Shown one piece after another: positions 8,301-14,818 of a stretch of DNA of 21,396 nt. Source of the stretch: JBDKUD01 sp050943315 (lineage in GTDB: Bacteria > Bacillota > Syntrophomonadia > Syntrophomonadales > Syntrophomonadaceae); NCBI GenBank assembly GCA_050943315.1, contig JBMNOY010000038.1, positions 1-21,396 of the forward strand, given 5' to 3'. Within the stretch, counting starts at the first letter, position 1. Each line of letters starts with the position of its first letter. The position numbers and the translations under genes were made by a program. The notes beneath the pieces were generated by a model. It saw only the letters and a list, made by a program, of their open reading frames with translations. It did no database searches and was not told where the DNA came from.

Positions 8301-8679
8301 CGATCAGACCGTCGCCAATGGTTTACCTCCTGCAGCACCGGTACTAATCGAAAATGGAGCCCAAGTAACCACAAAGGGGGATATCAGTTTAACTTTTGAT
8401 AAAGCAATAGATGTCCCAGATGAAAATTCACCCCAGCCAGACAACATGGCCGCTATATGTGCACAGTTTACTGTAGTGGTTAATGGAGATAACAAAACGG
8501 TGACCAGGGTTGTTGCTACCAATACGACGGGAAAGATTAAACTGGTGGTAGCCGAACCGAAAATTACTGGTGGTGATAGCGTATCTATCACATATACCCA
8601 GGGCGCTGCTGCTGATCAGATAAAGGCAATTGACGGGGGCATTTTAAATAACTTTGGACCACTGGAGATAATTAAGTAG
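5323..8679 (+). CDS. S-layer-type surface protein: 3 SLH domains, beta-helix-like region, 4 SwmB-like repeats
   Basis: 1118 aa, exported. Signal peptide about 1-27 (MIRRCR, hydrophobic core, cut near SIA|Q). Three SLH domains (about 29-205) with ASGYPDGSFKPDNSITRAEF, ISGYDDGTMKPNQPISRQE and MSGYPDQTYHPEKPISRAEA bind the secondary cell-wall polymer. About 215-430 is rich in short V/I/N turns (GNVFISASDITLQNLKITG, NVTVVGSTVI), like a parallel beta-helix. A Gly/Thr/Ser linker and about 250 residues of mixed beta follow, then four repeats of about 107 residues from about 680 to the end. I start at ATG 5323: AAGGAGG (5310-5316) is 6 bases upstream and the signal peptide begins there; the in-frame GTG/ATG at 5278/5281 lack a site. 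Probable role: S-layer or cell-surface structural protein. Confidence 0.93.
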   Translation: MIRRCRLTIILILGLFMILTATAGSIAQPSDIHEHWAQKQITSWLQKGLASGYPDGSFKPDNSITRAEFITLTNRAFSFTEKADINYSDVEPDNWFAAEIARAQAAGYISGYDDGTMKPNQPISRQETAAIIARICKLDTSSHLNAVNKFKDAGTIPAWSKGSIGAVVAQGYMSGYPDQTYHPEKPISRAEAVVTLDNATKALVPGDGDTTYSKAGIYGPASNVDTVQGNVFISASDITLQNLKITGNLILGEGIGDGDATLRNVTVVGSTVIQGGGSHSIVFENCLVPNITVNKAGVRVVASGSTSINQVQLNSGATLVETSITAAGFKNVTLTQSIPTNTPVSLEGSFDDINVQTSKIQLNLNSGIVLNLQVMETAKDSSINIADNATVSMLTLNAPASVTGRGIIQTAQVNVSGSSFEQKPEKVVNPAGVSINFGTSNTSGGTTPGQTITVSGIELTNTFGAFKLSTSVVTTEEEILAKIKVNGVALKSVEKRNQGEDGKAWKAFIANPQSDTNYTITCESPFTISGTSVVRWSSVVSAPAVTNVEVADIGDTGTGSDLQVSFYRASGENQKIDSYRVMIVRASNAGSFNLNAANAVSAANYTVVDKAGLDTYTVTMDGARDTSGNSISNGIAYKVFVLSVADGTNAVVNGLSNASNQITLTTTHSGSGGGGKEPPAAPTFASAEVTSSGDLSITFSKPMEQTATLAGKKGQFDVRVDGAKNEVTALSLTGTPTKIKLTLTTKITSGQIVTVAYTKGDDAASRVVAADGGVLESFAAQAVSNELVPAAPVYVSSTVNGKGDISITFSKDMADPSGKEAQFSVKVDGKENIVTAVQSTGTANQIKLVLTNKITSGQTVTVSYTKGDDAASQIVAADGGVLESFAAQAVSNELVPAAPVYVSSTVNSKGDISITFSKDMADPSGKEAQFSVKVDGEEDIVTAVQSTGTANQIKLVLTNKVTSGQTVTVSYTKGDDAASQVVAADGGVLESFTDQTVANGLPPAAPVLIENGAQVTTKGDISLTFDKAIDVPDENSPQPDNMAAICAQFTVVVNGDNKTVTRVVATNTTGKIKLVVAEPKITGGDSVSITYTQGAAADQIKAIDGGILNNFGPLEIIK
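7361..8676 (+). repeat. Four tandem SwmB-like repeats in the surface protein; units 2 and 3 nearly identical in DNA
   Basis: Each unit begins at AAP(V/T) and contains GD(L/I)S(I/L)TF(S/D)K, QF.V.V(D/N)G, KI(K)L..., TSGQ.VTV.YTKGDDAAS and ADGGVLESF. Units start near 7361, 7691, 8012 and 8332. Units 2 and 3 are offset by exactly 321 bases (107 codons) and differ at only about a dozen positions over the first ~285 bases; the tails of units 1 and 2 are also almost the same, while unit 4 is diverged and longer. This points to recent internal duplication. The motif resembles the SwmB (PF13753) family, extracellular Ig-like modules. Confidence 0.85.
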
Positions 8680-8697
8680 TTTGCCATAAAAAAAGGT

Positions 8698-8877
8698 CTA
8701 CTATAAGGGAGTATAATAGATGCTGGTGACTCTGTCGCACCCAGATTTCAATGACTCTTGCAGTATTTTATCTGTCTGCACGAAGTCTAAGTCTATTCTA
8801 ATCGGTCAGCAGTAAAAGCATCTGAGGAAAAATAGTTGGGGCGAGTCGTATTAAATGGCCCGTCCCATTATACTATT
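8698..8877 (+). other. Gene-free gap with several inverted repeats after the S-layer gene
   Basis: The gap 8680-8963 holds no gene. Visible structure: an imperfect hairpin TCTACTATA/TATAATAGA (8698-8719 region); AGATGCT (8718-8724) closing with AGCATCT (8817-8823) around about 90 bases that include a GGTG/CACC hairpin; and a hairpin TGGGGCG (8837-8843) / CGTCCCA (8861-8867), one G-U pair, lengthened by AATAGT (8831-8836) / ACTATT (8872-8877). None is followed by a T run, so a plain terminator for the S-layer gene is not evident. It could be a structured 3' UTR/leader or a degenerate element. Confidence 0.4.
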
Positions 8878-8897
8878 GATGTGACATCTATTACCTC

Positions 8898-8927
8898 TTG
8901 ACCAGATTGTCAGATAATTAGGATAAT
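8898..8927 (+). promoter_or_regulatory. Candidate sigma-A promoter for the anchored Big_5 gene
   Basis: TTGACC (8898-8903), an 18-base spacer and GATAAT (8922-8927), 36 bases before the TTG start at 8964. Good -35, fair -10. It would give the gene its own transcript separate from the S-layer gene. Confidence 0.5.
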
Positions 8928-8963
8928 TGTCGTGGAAGAAATATAATAAAGGAGGCTAAATCG

Positions 8964-9812
8964 TTGATTAGAGCGATTAGGGACAAAAAATCATTAATAC
9001 CGGCAGTACTGGCTTTGCTAGGTTGTATTTTTTTTGTCTTGCCGGTATTGGCCGGGGAAGGTGACGGAAGCGGAGGAGGTCAAGGGGTACCACTTACCCT
9101 GGTATCTTCCAGTCCGGCCAACGGACAGAAGAATGTTGCGGTGACGACCGATATTAGCCTTACCTTTAACAAAAATGTGGTTAACCTGGCAGTCAAGGAT
9201 AATAACATGAGTTGTTTCAGTCTCTTTGCTAATGGTGCTAATATACCGATTAAGGTTAATATGCCTGATGATCAGGTTGATGTTGAACACAAAAGGAATG
9301 TTTACATTGATCCGGTACAGGATTTGCAGCCCGGTACTGAATACCAGTTAATAATCTCAGGGCAGCTTAAGGCAAAGAGCGGCGTGACTCTTGGCAGTCC
9401 GGTGACTATCACTTTTTCTACGGCCGGAGGGGCAGCCCATCAACCAGCCAATACTCAGGATAGCCAAAATTTGCCAAACCAAACCCTGAGCAGTGATAAC
9501 CGAATTAAACCAGACTCTAATTCACCCAACGGGGCTTTGCCGGCCACTGAACAAGTAGCTGGCCAAGCTTCCCCAGAGGATCCCCAGGATGCTTCCTCAG
9601 ATACTGAAGAAAAAGCTTTAGCGGCCGCAGATAAGTCCAAGACTGCTTCCCTGGACACTGAAGAAAAGGCTAAAGCCCAATCAACCCAAAAACCTAAAAA
9701 GCAGGATGAAAGAGAGAGCAAAGGCAATAACCGGGCAATTGCCCTGGCAGCAGGTATAGTTATAGTTGCTGCAGGAGGTTATGCCTATTATCGGTATAGT
9801 CATAAAAAATAA
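8964..9812 (+). CDS. Exported Big_5 (SbsA-like Ig) protein with acidic/Lys linker and C-terminal membrane anchor
   Basis: 282 aa. Signal peptide about 1-30 (MIRAIRDKK then a hydrophobic core to LPVLAGEG). One Big_5 domain, about 45-151: SSSPANGQKNVAVTTDISLTF at its head, then VYIDPVQDLQPGTEYQLII and VTITFSTA. Residues 152-255 form a low-complexity S/P/E/D/K/Q linker with a repeated (S/L)DTEEKA.A element. A membrane helix at about 258-277 ends in YYRYSHKK, a stop-transfer tail; there is no LPXTG. Topology: Ig head outside, spacer through the wall, anchored in the membrane. TTG start is 8 bases after AAAGGAGG (8948-8955). It may pair with the S-layer protein or with the related cytoplasmic-looking Big_5 protein at 4383. 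Confidence 0.82.
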   Translation: MIRAIRDKKSLIPAVLALLGCIFFVLPVLAGEGDGSGGGQGVPLTLVSSSPANGQKNVAVTTDISLTFNKNVVNLAVKDNNMSCFSLFANGANIPIKVNMPDDQVDVEHKRNVYIDPVQDLQPGTEYQLIISGQLKAKSGVTLGSPVTITFSTAGGAAHQPANTQDSQNLPNQTLSSDNRIKPDSNSPNGALPATEQVAGQASPEDPQDASSDTEEKALAAADKSKTASLDTEEKAKAQSTQKPKKQDERESKGNNRAIALAAGIVIVAAGGYAYYRYSHKK

Positions 9813-9882
9813 GGCTTATTCACCCGGATAGTGCGGTGTGGGATGACCGCACAAGAATTATTGAAACCATGTTTGAGCCTTA
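9810..9882 (+). other. Possible RNA structure covering the ribosome binding site of the FecCD gene
   Basis: TAAGGCT (9810-9816) can pair with AGCCTTA (9876-9882), enclosing a perfect 7-bp hairpin GTGCGGT (9831-9837) / ACCGCAC (9846-9852). The outer helix ends at the first base of the AGGAG site (9882-9886) of the permease gene. No T run follows. It could act as a translational control element for the importer operon, or be coincidental. No promoter is evident in the 74-base gap. Confidence 0.3.
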
Positions 9883-9886
9883 GGAG

Positions 9887-10900
9887 TTGAAGACAACGAA
9901 GAAAAAAATAATCTATGCATTTCTTGCCCTTGGGCCATTTGTATTTATATTTATCAGTTTGTTTATGGGCCGGTATCCCATTTCTATACCCATAGTAGCC
10001 AATATATTGTGGACCAAAATAACCTTAACCCCGTCTAATGTACCCGAGATGTACCAAACCATAGTGTGGGATATTCGTCTGCCCCGGGCAATACTCGGGG
10101 CTATGGTGGGAGGTTGTCTGGCGATCAGCGGGGCGTCCTTTCAGGGGCTTTTTCGTAATCCCCTGGTAAGCTCAGGAATTCTGGGGGTGACATCTGGTGC
10201 CGGATTTGGTGCCGCCCTGGCTATTATACTTTTTCAAACTACCGCCCCTGTGTATATCTCAGCCTTTCTTTTCGGCGGGCTGGCAGTATTTTTTAGCTTT
10301 CTGATCGGTAAGGTGTATAACACGACACCGACCATCATGCTGGTGCTGGGCGGTACTATCGTATCCTCGGTTTTTTCAGCACTGATCTCGTTTACCAAGT
10401 ATGTAGCTGATCCTACTGATGAACTTCCGGCCATAGTATTCTGGTTGATGGGAAGCCTGGCATCGGCCCGCTACCGGGACATTTTTATAGCGGGTATCCC
10501 TATGATAATTGGCATTGCCGTGCTGATAGCGGTCAGGTGGCGGATTAACGTACTATCCATGGGGGACAAAGAAGCTCACTCCCTGGGTATTAATACTAAG
10601 TTTAATAAAGGAATAGTGATTGTATGCGCTACCCTGGCTTCAGCAGGTGCCGTTTGTGTTAGCGGAATTATTGGCTGGGTGGGATTGGTTATTCCCCATA
10701 TTGGTCGCATGCTGGTCGGGAATGATAACCGCATACTAATACCAGCCAGTCTCTCTCTGGGAGCCTGTTTCCTAATTGTAATTGATAATTTAAGCCGGAT
10801 GTTAACCGGTTCCGAAATACCCCTGGGAATTCTCACCGCATTGGTGGGAGGCCCTTTCTTTGTCTATTTATTGAAGAGAACCAAAGGAGGCGGGTGGTAA
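9887..10900 (+). CDS. FecCD-family ABC importer permease
   Basis: 337 aa, polytopic inner-membrane permease of the BtuC/FecCD family (siderophore, heme, cobalamin; also MolB-type molybdate). Seen motifs: DIRLPRAILGAMVGGCLAISG after the first helix, FQGLFRNPLV, a cytoplasmic GDKEAHSLG coupling segment, SGIIGWVGLVIPHIGRMLVG and GEIPLG-like SEIPLGILTALVGGPFF near the end. Only one permease gene is present, implying a homodimer. TTG 9887 is the only start that keeps the first helix, but AGGAG (9882-9886) touches it without spacing, and a stop precedes it in frame; a non-standard initiation codon a few bases on (ACG 9896) cannot be ruled out. First gene of the importer operon. Confidence 0.95.
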   Translation: MKTTKKKIIYAFLALGPFVFIFISLFMGRYPISIPIVANILWTKITLTPSNVPEMYQTIVWDIRLPRAILGAMVGGCLAISGASFQGLFRNPLVSSGILGVTSGAGFGAALAIILFQTTAPVYISAFLFGGLAVFFSFLIGKVYNTTPTIMLVLGGTIVSSVFSALISFTKYVADPTDELPAIVFWLMGSLASARYRDIFIAGIPMIIGIAVLIAVRWRINVLSMGDKEAHSLGINTKFNKGIVIVCATLASAGAVCVSGIIGWVGLVIPHIGRMLVGNDNRILIPASLSLGACFLIVIDNLSRMLTGSEIPLGILTALVGGPFFVYLLKRTKGGGW

Positions 10901-10903
10901 GAG

Positions 10904-11728
10904 ATGCCATTAATTGAAGCCAAAAACGTAACCTTTGGTTATGACCATCATACGGTGTTTCAAGACATTAGTTTTCGGGTTAGAAAAGGAGAGATTTTTT
11001 TTCTGTTAGGTCCCAATGGATGTGGAAAAACAACCCTGCTGGATTGTGTACTGGGATTATTAAAACCAGATAAGGGGAGCATTCTGGTAAAGGGAACCAA
11101 TGTCCTGAATATTCGTCCTGAAACTATGGCCAAACACATAGCTTATGTTCCCCAGAGTCATGAGAAGACATTTCCATATAAGGTATTAGATATTGTATTA
11201 ATGGGGCGGGCTGCTTACATTGGAATGTTTAGTTCCCCTTCCCAACAAGATGTGGCTATAGCTGAAGAAGCTTTGCAACTGGTGGGAATAAGCAGATTGA
11301 GAGATAGATGCTATACGCAGTTAAGCGGCGGAGAAGCACAACTGGTTATGATAGCCAGAGCCCTGGCTCAAAAAACGCCGCTGATTGTGATGGACGAGCC
11401 GACTGCGCATCTTGATTTCAAGCATGAGCTGGTTATTATGGAAACCATTGTTGATCTGGTTAAGGAAACCGGTTCGGCAGTCCTAATGGCTACCCATTTT
11501 CCCAATCATGCCTTTTATTTTGAAAACAACAATATTACTACCCGGGTAGCATTGATGAACAATGGCAGTTTTCTGGCCATGGGCGGTGCTTCTGAGGTTC
11601 TATCCGAAGAGAATTTGAAGTTGCTTTATAACATAAAGGCTCGGGTCCTATCTTATGATGTCGGTGTTAATCAGGAGCTCAGGCAAGTTATCCCCATTAG
11701 TACGATAGCATCACATGAGAGAAGGTAA
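10904..11728 (+). CDS. FecE/BtuD-type ABC importer ATP-binding protein
   Basis: 274 aa. Walker A GPNGCGKTT at 36-44, Q-loop in YVPQSHE, signature LSGGEAQLVMIARAL, Walker B LIVMDEPTAHLD and switch His in ATHFPNHAF. The Q-loop to signature spacing and the A-loop aromatic (Y13) are as in FecE-class importers. It starts 3 bases after the permease stop; AAAGGAGG lies inside the permease 3' end (about 10882-10889). It energises the importer with the 9887 permease and the 11737 lipoprotein. The last about 60 residues form the C-terminal extension usual in this class. Confidence 0.95.
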   Translation: MPLIEAKNVTFGYDHHTVFQDISFRVRKGEIFFLLGPNGCGKTTLLDCVLGLLKPDKGSILVKGTNVLNIRPETMAKHIAYVPQSHEKTFPYKVLDIVLMGRAAYIGMFSSPSQQDVAIAEEALQLVGISRLRDRCYTQLSGGEAQLVMIARALAQKTPLIVMDEPTAHLDFKHELVIMETIVDLVKETGSAVLMATHFPNHAFYFENNNITTRVALMNNGSFLAMGGASEVLSEENLKLLYNIKARVLSYDVGVNQELRQVIPISTIASHERR

Positions 11729-11736
11729 TGTAAACA

Positions 11737-12831
11737 ATGAAGCATAAACGATATTTGGTTTGGATTATTGCCCTAATCTTAATATTCTCAGTATTATTAG
11801 CTGGTGGATGTAGAAATACTGAACCAACCATAAAAACAAACTCTGCTGCTGGTATGCGAACCATTACGGACTGCACCGGCCGACAGGTGAAAATTCCCAA
11901 CCAGGTAAACCGGATAGCCTGTTTGTGCCCGGAATCAGGATATATCCTGGCTATGTTGGGCCAGGGAGATAAAATCGCCGCAGTTACCGGGGGACTTAAA
12001 CGAGATGTTATTTTTACTGATATGTATCCCCACATCAAAGAATTGCCGGTACCCAAGTCTAATGAGTCCATTAATATTGAAGAATTGATAAGAAGCAAGC
12101 CGGATGTAGTGTTTGTCAAAGATGATACTATGCGCAGTAAAGCTGAAGTAGAAAAGCTCAACATCAGTCATATTCCTTTCTTGGCAGTAACATATAAAGA
12201 TACTGAACAGCAAAAATCGGCGGTAGAAATGATTGGTCAAGTTGTCGGTTCGGAGCATAAAGCTAAACAGTACCGGGACTATTACGACAGACTAGTCAAT
12301 CTAGTGGAGAAACAGGTGGGAGATATCCCCATGAAAGAACGGGTAAGGATTTATCATTCGGTGAACGAAGCGATCAGAACAGATACTAAAGGATCTCTGG
12401 CGGCTGATTGGACCAGAATAGCGGGAGCGTATAATGTTTCAGTAAATGAGGACCTCAAACAAATCGAAGGTAATTATTTTGCCAGTTTGGAACAAATCCT
12501 TCTCTGGGATCCGGAATATATTTTCGTTAACGACCCGCTGGTGGTTAAGTATATAATGTCCAATAACCAGTGGTCATCACTTAAGGCGGTTAAAAGCGGA
12601 AAAGTTTTGCCCTTACCGACCGGAATATCCCGCTGGGGGCACCCTTCTTCACCGGAGACTCCGCTGGTTATTTTATGGATGGCTAAAACCTTGTATCCTG
12701 ACAAATTTTCTGATGTAGATATGGAAGCTGAGGTTAAATACTTTTACCAGGAATTCTTTGCGTATCAGCTTTCTGACCAGGATATTAATAAAATTTTAAG
12801 CGGAGCAGGTATGAGAAAGCCGAAAGGTTAG
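11737..12831 (+). CDS. Substrate-binding lipoprotein of the FecBCD-type importer (PF01497 fold)
   Basis: 364 aa. Lipoprotein signal peptide with lipobox LAGGC (Cys 25). The mature part opens with the family's first strands RTITDCTGRQVKIPNQVNRIAC and continues with ESGYILAMLGQGDKIAAVT, IEELIRSKPDVVFV and, near the end, LPLPTGISRWGHPSSPETPL followed by WMAKTLYPDKF. The class III (helical backbone) fold is expected, and the protein sits on the outer face of the membrane. This family includes siderophore, heme, cobalamin and, in Haemophilus MolA (HI1472), molybdate/tungstate binders; the substrate is not readable here. It starts 8 bases after the ATPase stop with a GAAGG site. Confidence 0.92.
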   Translation: MKHKRYLVWIIALILIFSVLLAGGCRNTEPTIKTNSAAGMRTITDCTGRQVKIPNQVNRIACLCPESGYILAMLGQGDKIAAVTGGLKRDVIFTDMYPHIKELPVPKSNESINIEELIRSKPDVVFVKDDTMRSKAEVEKLNISHIPFLAVTYKDTEQQKSAVEMIGQVVGSEHKAKQYRDYYDRLVNLVEKQVGDIPMKERVRIYHSVNEAIRTDTKGSLAADWTRIAGAYNVSVNEDLKQIEGNYFASLEQILLWDPEYIFVNDPLVVKYIMSNNQWSSLKAVKSGKVLPLPTGISRWGHPSSPETPLVILWMAKTLYPDKFSDVDMEAEVKYFYQEFFAYQLSDQDINKILSGAGMRKPKG

Positions 12832-12848
12832 TCTGAGGAGGATGGTTA

Positions 12849-13589
12849 ATGAAAATATATGTAGCTATGGATGACTTAAGGCAGCTTGACGGTGGTAAAG
12901 CTGGTGCTACCTGTTCATCTTTAGCCCGAGCTATAGAAGATAAAGGGTGGGGAATATGTTCGCTTCCCAGCCGTCACAGACTTTATCCCAGCCCTGAAAC
13001 CAACTGCAAAAAGCATAATACGGCGCGTAGTTTTTCCGCAGATATCAAAAAGGAAAACCTGACCGAATTAATTGACTATGCCTGTAGTATGATAAGAGAA
13101 ATTGTAACCCCGGATTCCAATACTGGTTTAGTTATTGCGGTTCCTGAACAAATGGAGAATATTGATGAACTGATCGAATATGCATATAAAGCCAAGGAGG
13201 AATTGGTGAGTAAATCTGAAGCCCTGGAATGGGGCCACAAGCCAGGCATGTTTTTGTTTGAATTAAATGGCAGTGGTCGGGGTATAATTGGCGCGCTGGC
13301 TGCTGCCGGGCTTAATATGACCGGAAATGATGGTCAGTTTAGGGGCAAACTGAAACTTAGTAATGAGGAGTATTATATCGCTACAGTAAAGGAAATTATA
13401 GAAAAAACCTATGTCGAACAGGTTAAAAACATGGATTTCGAGATTATTGGTGAAGATGATACTGTACGTATGGGTGAAAAAGTAAAGGTAGTCAAGCTTG
13501 ATCACAAATATACCTTGTTGGTTTTTCCAACCGAAGTTGATTATCCGAAATGGCAGACCACCACTACCAATATGTTGCGCATTTTTTAA
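12849..13589 (+). CDS. TiaS-like protein A (truncated, degenerate N-terminal signature)
   Basis: 246 aa. It resembles the N-terminal half of archaeal TiaS (tRNA-Ile2 agmatinylcytidine synthetase, COG1571): the start MKIYVAMDD corresponds to the TiaS GIDDTD strand, ARSFSADI to the NGAVSFLVEV strand, and NGSGRGIIGALAAAGL (from residue 140) to the family's KGRGLIGALAAVG block, followed here by GNDGQFRG. The TiaS OB-fold and zinc ribbon are absent. It is a clear paralogue of the next gene, but the DDTD signature has become DDLR (8-11), so the nucleotide/metal site may be altered. It starts 17 bases after the binding protein, with GAGGAGGA 6 bases before ATG. Bacteria use TilS for this tRNA, so a tRNA role is doubtful. 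Function unknown. Confidence 0.72.
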   Translation: MKIYVAMDDLRQLDGGKAGATCSSLARAIEDKGWGICSLPSRHRLYPSPETNCKKHNTARSFSADIKKENLTELIDYACSMIREIVTPDSNTGLVIAVPEQMENIDELIEYAYKAKEELVSKSEALEWGHKPGMFLFELNGSGRGIIGALAAAGLNMTGNDGQFRGKLKLSNEEYYIATVKEIIEKTYVEQVKNMDFEIIGEDDTVRMGEKVKVVKLDHKYTLLVFPTEVDYPKWQTTTTNMLRIF

Positions 13590-13644
13590 GGAGCATAATG
13601 CCACAGCCCGATTCGGTAAAGCCATATGCAGGAGGAGATTATTA

Positions 13645-14409
13645 ATGAAAATTCTGGTTTGCATCGATGATACCGATACTATGAAGACGGATGGTACTGA
13701 TGATATAAGTACCGGAGAGCTGGCGGGTATGATAGCCAAGGTCATTGAAAAGAATAACTGGGGCCATTGTGAACGCATAACCCGGCACCAGTTGCTTATA
13801 CATCCGGACATACCTTATACATCGCACAATAGTTCGATGTGTTTTGCAGCCGACATCAATAGTGTTTATTTGGATAAGCTGATTGATTTTGCATCTGATT
13901 TTTTGGCTCGCGAAAGCGCACCCGGCTCAGATCCGGGGTTATGTGTGGCGGTGACTGAACGTATAAGCCGGCCGGCGTGGTTAATAGCGTTTGGCTTTAT
14001 GGCCAAAAACTATATAATGACCAAGCAGGAAGCTTATGATCTGGCGGAGAGGTTAAAAATTCACCTTTCCGAACATGGCGGTAACGGGCAGGGAGTTATA
14101 GGAGCATTGGCGGGTGCCGGGTTACGACTGAGCGGCAATGACGGGCGTTTTAAAGGAAGGATTAAGATTAACGCTCCAAATGATATAATAACTGTTGGTG
14201 ATCTTCGTGCCCAGGGAAGGGTTGATATGGTCAAGTGTCTGGAGCAAGGCATTGTATTGCCGGATAATGAACTGATAAAACTGGGCGATGCCTTAAAGGC
14301 CGTCTGGCTATATGGTAAATCAGTAGTGCCTGTTTACCCCATAAATGAACCAGGTGCAGATCAGGTTCGCTGGCAAACCTATTCTAAGAAGCAATTAAAG
14401 GATTTCTAA
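13645..14409 (+). CDS. TiaS-like protein B (truncated, intact DDTD signature)
   Basis: 254 aa. Paralogue of the 12849 protein. N-terminus MKILVCIDDTDTM keeps the TiaS IDDTD motif (7-11); MCFAADI, then NGQGVIGALAGAGLRLSGND (from residue 147) match the second conserved block, and both paralogues end in a W(Q)T..(S/T)...(L) tail with DF/IF. No OB-fold or zinc ribbon. The open frame extends upstream to 13498, but GGAGGAG (13631-13637) 7 bases before ATG 13645, and alignment with its paralogue, fix the start. The 55-base gap after protein A holds no other gene. If the DDTD site binds ATP-Mg as in TiaS kinase domains, this copy could be catalytic and A a partner; that is inference. Confidence 0.75.
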   Translation: MKILVCIDDTDTMKTDGTDDISTGELAGMIAKVIEKNNWGHCERITRHQLLIHPDIPYTSHNSSMCFAADINSVYLDKLIDFASDFLARESAPGSDPGLCVAVTERISRPAWLIAFGFMAKNYIMTKQEAYDLAERLKIHLSEHGGNGQGVIGALAGAGLRLSGNDGRFKGRIKINAPNDIITVGDLRAQGRVDMVKCLEQGIVLPDNELIKLGDALKAVWLYGKSVVPVYPINEPGADQVRWQTYSKKQLKDF

Positions 14410-14449
14410 TAAATTGGGCCAACTTTAAGTATTTGGGGAGATGAGATAG

Positions 14450-14656
14450 ATGTGGCGTATTAACGAAAGAGGGGAATACGAATTTACCGGTAGCAAAGAA
14501 AACTGGGCAGAGGCGGCCCAGTTAGCTGAAGCCTGTGTTTACTTTAAACCTGATGATGAAGATGAAATGGTTGCCGATGAGCCGGTCTCCTGCTATAATT
14601 GCCAGTACCGGAAGTGGACGGTAAATTCTTTCATATGCCATAAGAAAAAGGGGTAA
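14450..14656 (+). CDS. 68-aa Cys-containing protein, last gene of the importer/TiaS-like operon
   Basis: Short acidic protein with Cys at 29 and a C-terminal CYNC (48-51) ... CH (63-64) arrangement, CX2C-X11-CH, which could bind zinc or an iron-sulfur cluster. Between them is an acidic run FKPDDEDEM. No signal peptide. ATG 14450 is 10 bases after a GGGGAG site and 40 bases after TiaS-like B, so it is probably in the same operon. I do not recognise the family. It is plausibly an accessory metal or redox protein for the importer/TiaS-like pathway (inference). Confidence 0.75.
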   Translation: MWRINERGEYEFTGSKENWAEAAQLAEACVYFKPDDEDEMVADEPVSCYNCQYRKWTVNSFICHKKKG

Positions 14657-14663
14657 AAACAAG

Positions 14664-14692
14664 TTGACGGCATAAGCAGCAGAGGGTTAATA
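14664..14692 (+). promoter_or_regulatory. Candidate sigma-A promoter upstream of the short transcript before lysE-like gene
   Basis: TTGACG (14664-14669), exact 17-base spacer, TTAATA (14687-14692). The -10 lies inside the inverted repeat at 14684-14700. The predicted transcript would begin near 14699 and meet the terminator at 14795-14818. Confidence 0.55.
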
Positions 14693-14700
14693 TTTAACCC
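14684..14700. promoter_or_regulatory. Perfect inverted repeat overlapping the -10: likely operator
   Basis: GGGTTAA (14684-14690) TAT TTAACCC (14694-14700). Seven-base perfect arms around three bases, centred on the putative -10 element. No T run follows, so it is more like a repressor site than a terminator. The regulator is not in the window. Confidence 0.5.
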
Positions 14701-14794
14701 AGGTGACATGGTTAGGGCGGCAGTATTTCTTAATTTGCTGATTAGTACGTAGAACGGCAGCAACGGTTTATACGGGGGAATAGCATAGTAATTC

Positions 14795-14818
14795 CGGCTC
14801 CTGATCAGGAGCCGTTTT
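14795..14818 (+). terminator. Perfect palindromic terminator
   Basis: Arms CGGCTCCTGA (14795-14804) and TCAGGAGCCG (14805-14814) are a 20-base perfect palindrome, followed by TTTTAGTTTTC. It is 139 bases after the last importer-operon gene and about 95 bases after the start expected from the 14664 promoter, so it could end the operon, a small RNA, or act as an attenuator. From 14819 to 14996 I see no gene or clear signal. Confidence 0.8.

Noticed and set aside
7230..8591. Series of reverse-strand frames of about 90-110 codons in the repeat region
   Set aside because: They mirror the repeat units of the S-layer gene and have no start signals; their repetition only reflects the repeats.
12849..14409. 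True TiaS tRNA-modifying enzyme
   Set aside because: Both proteins lack the OB-fold and zinc ribbon, are duplicated, sit in an importer operon, and the host appears bacterial.
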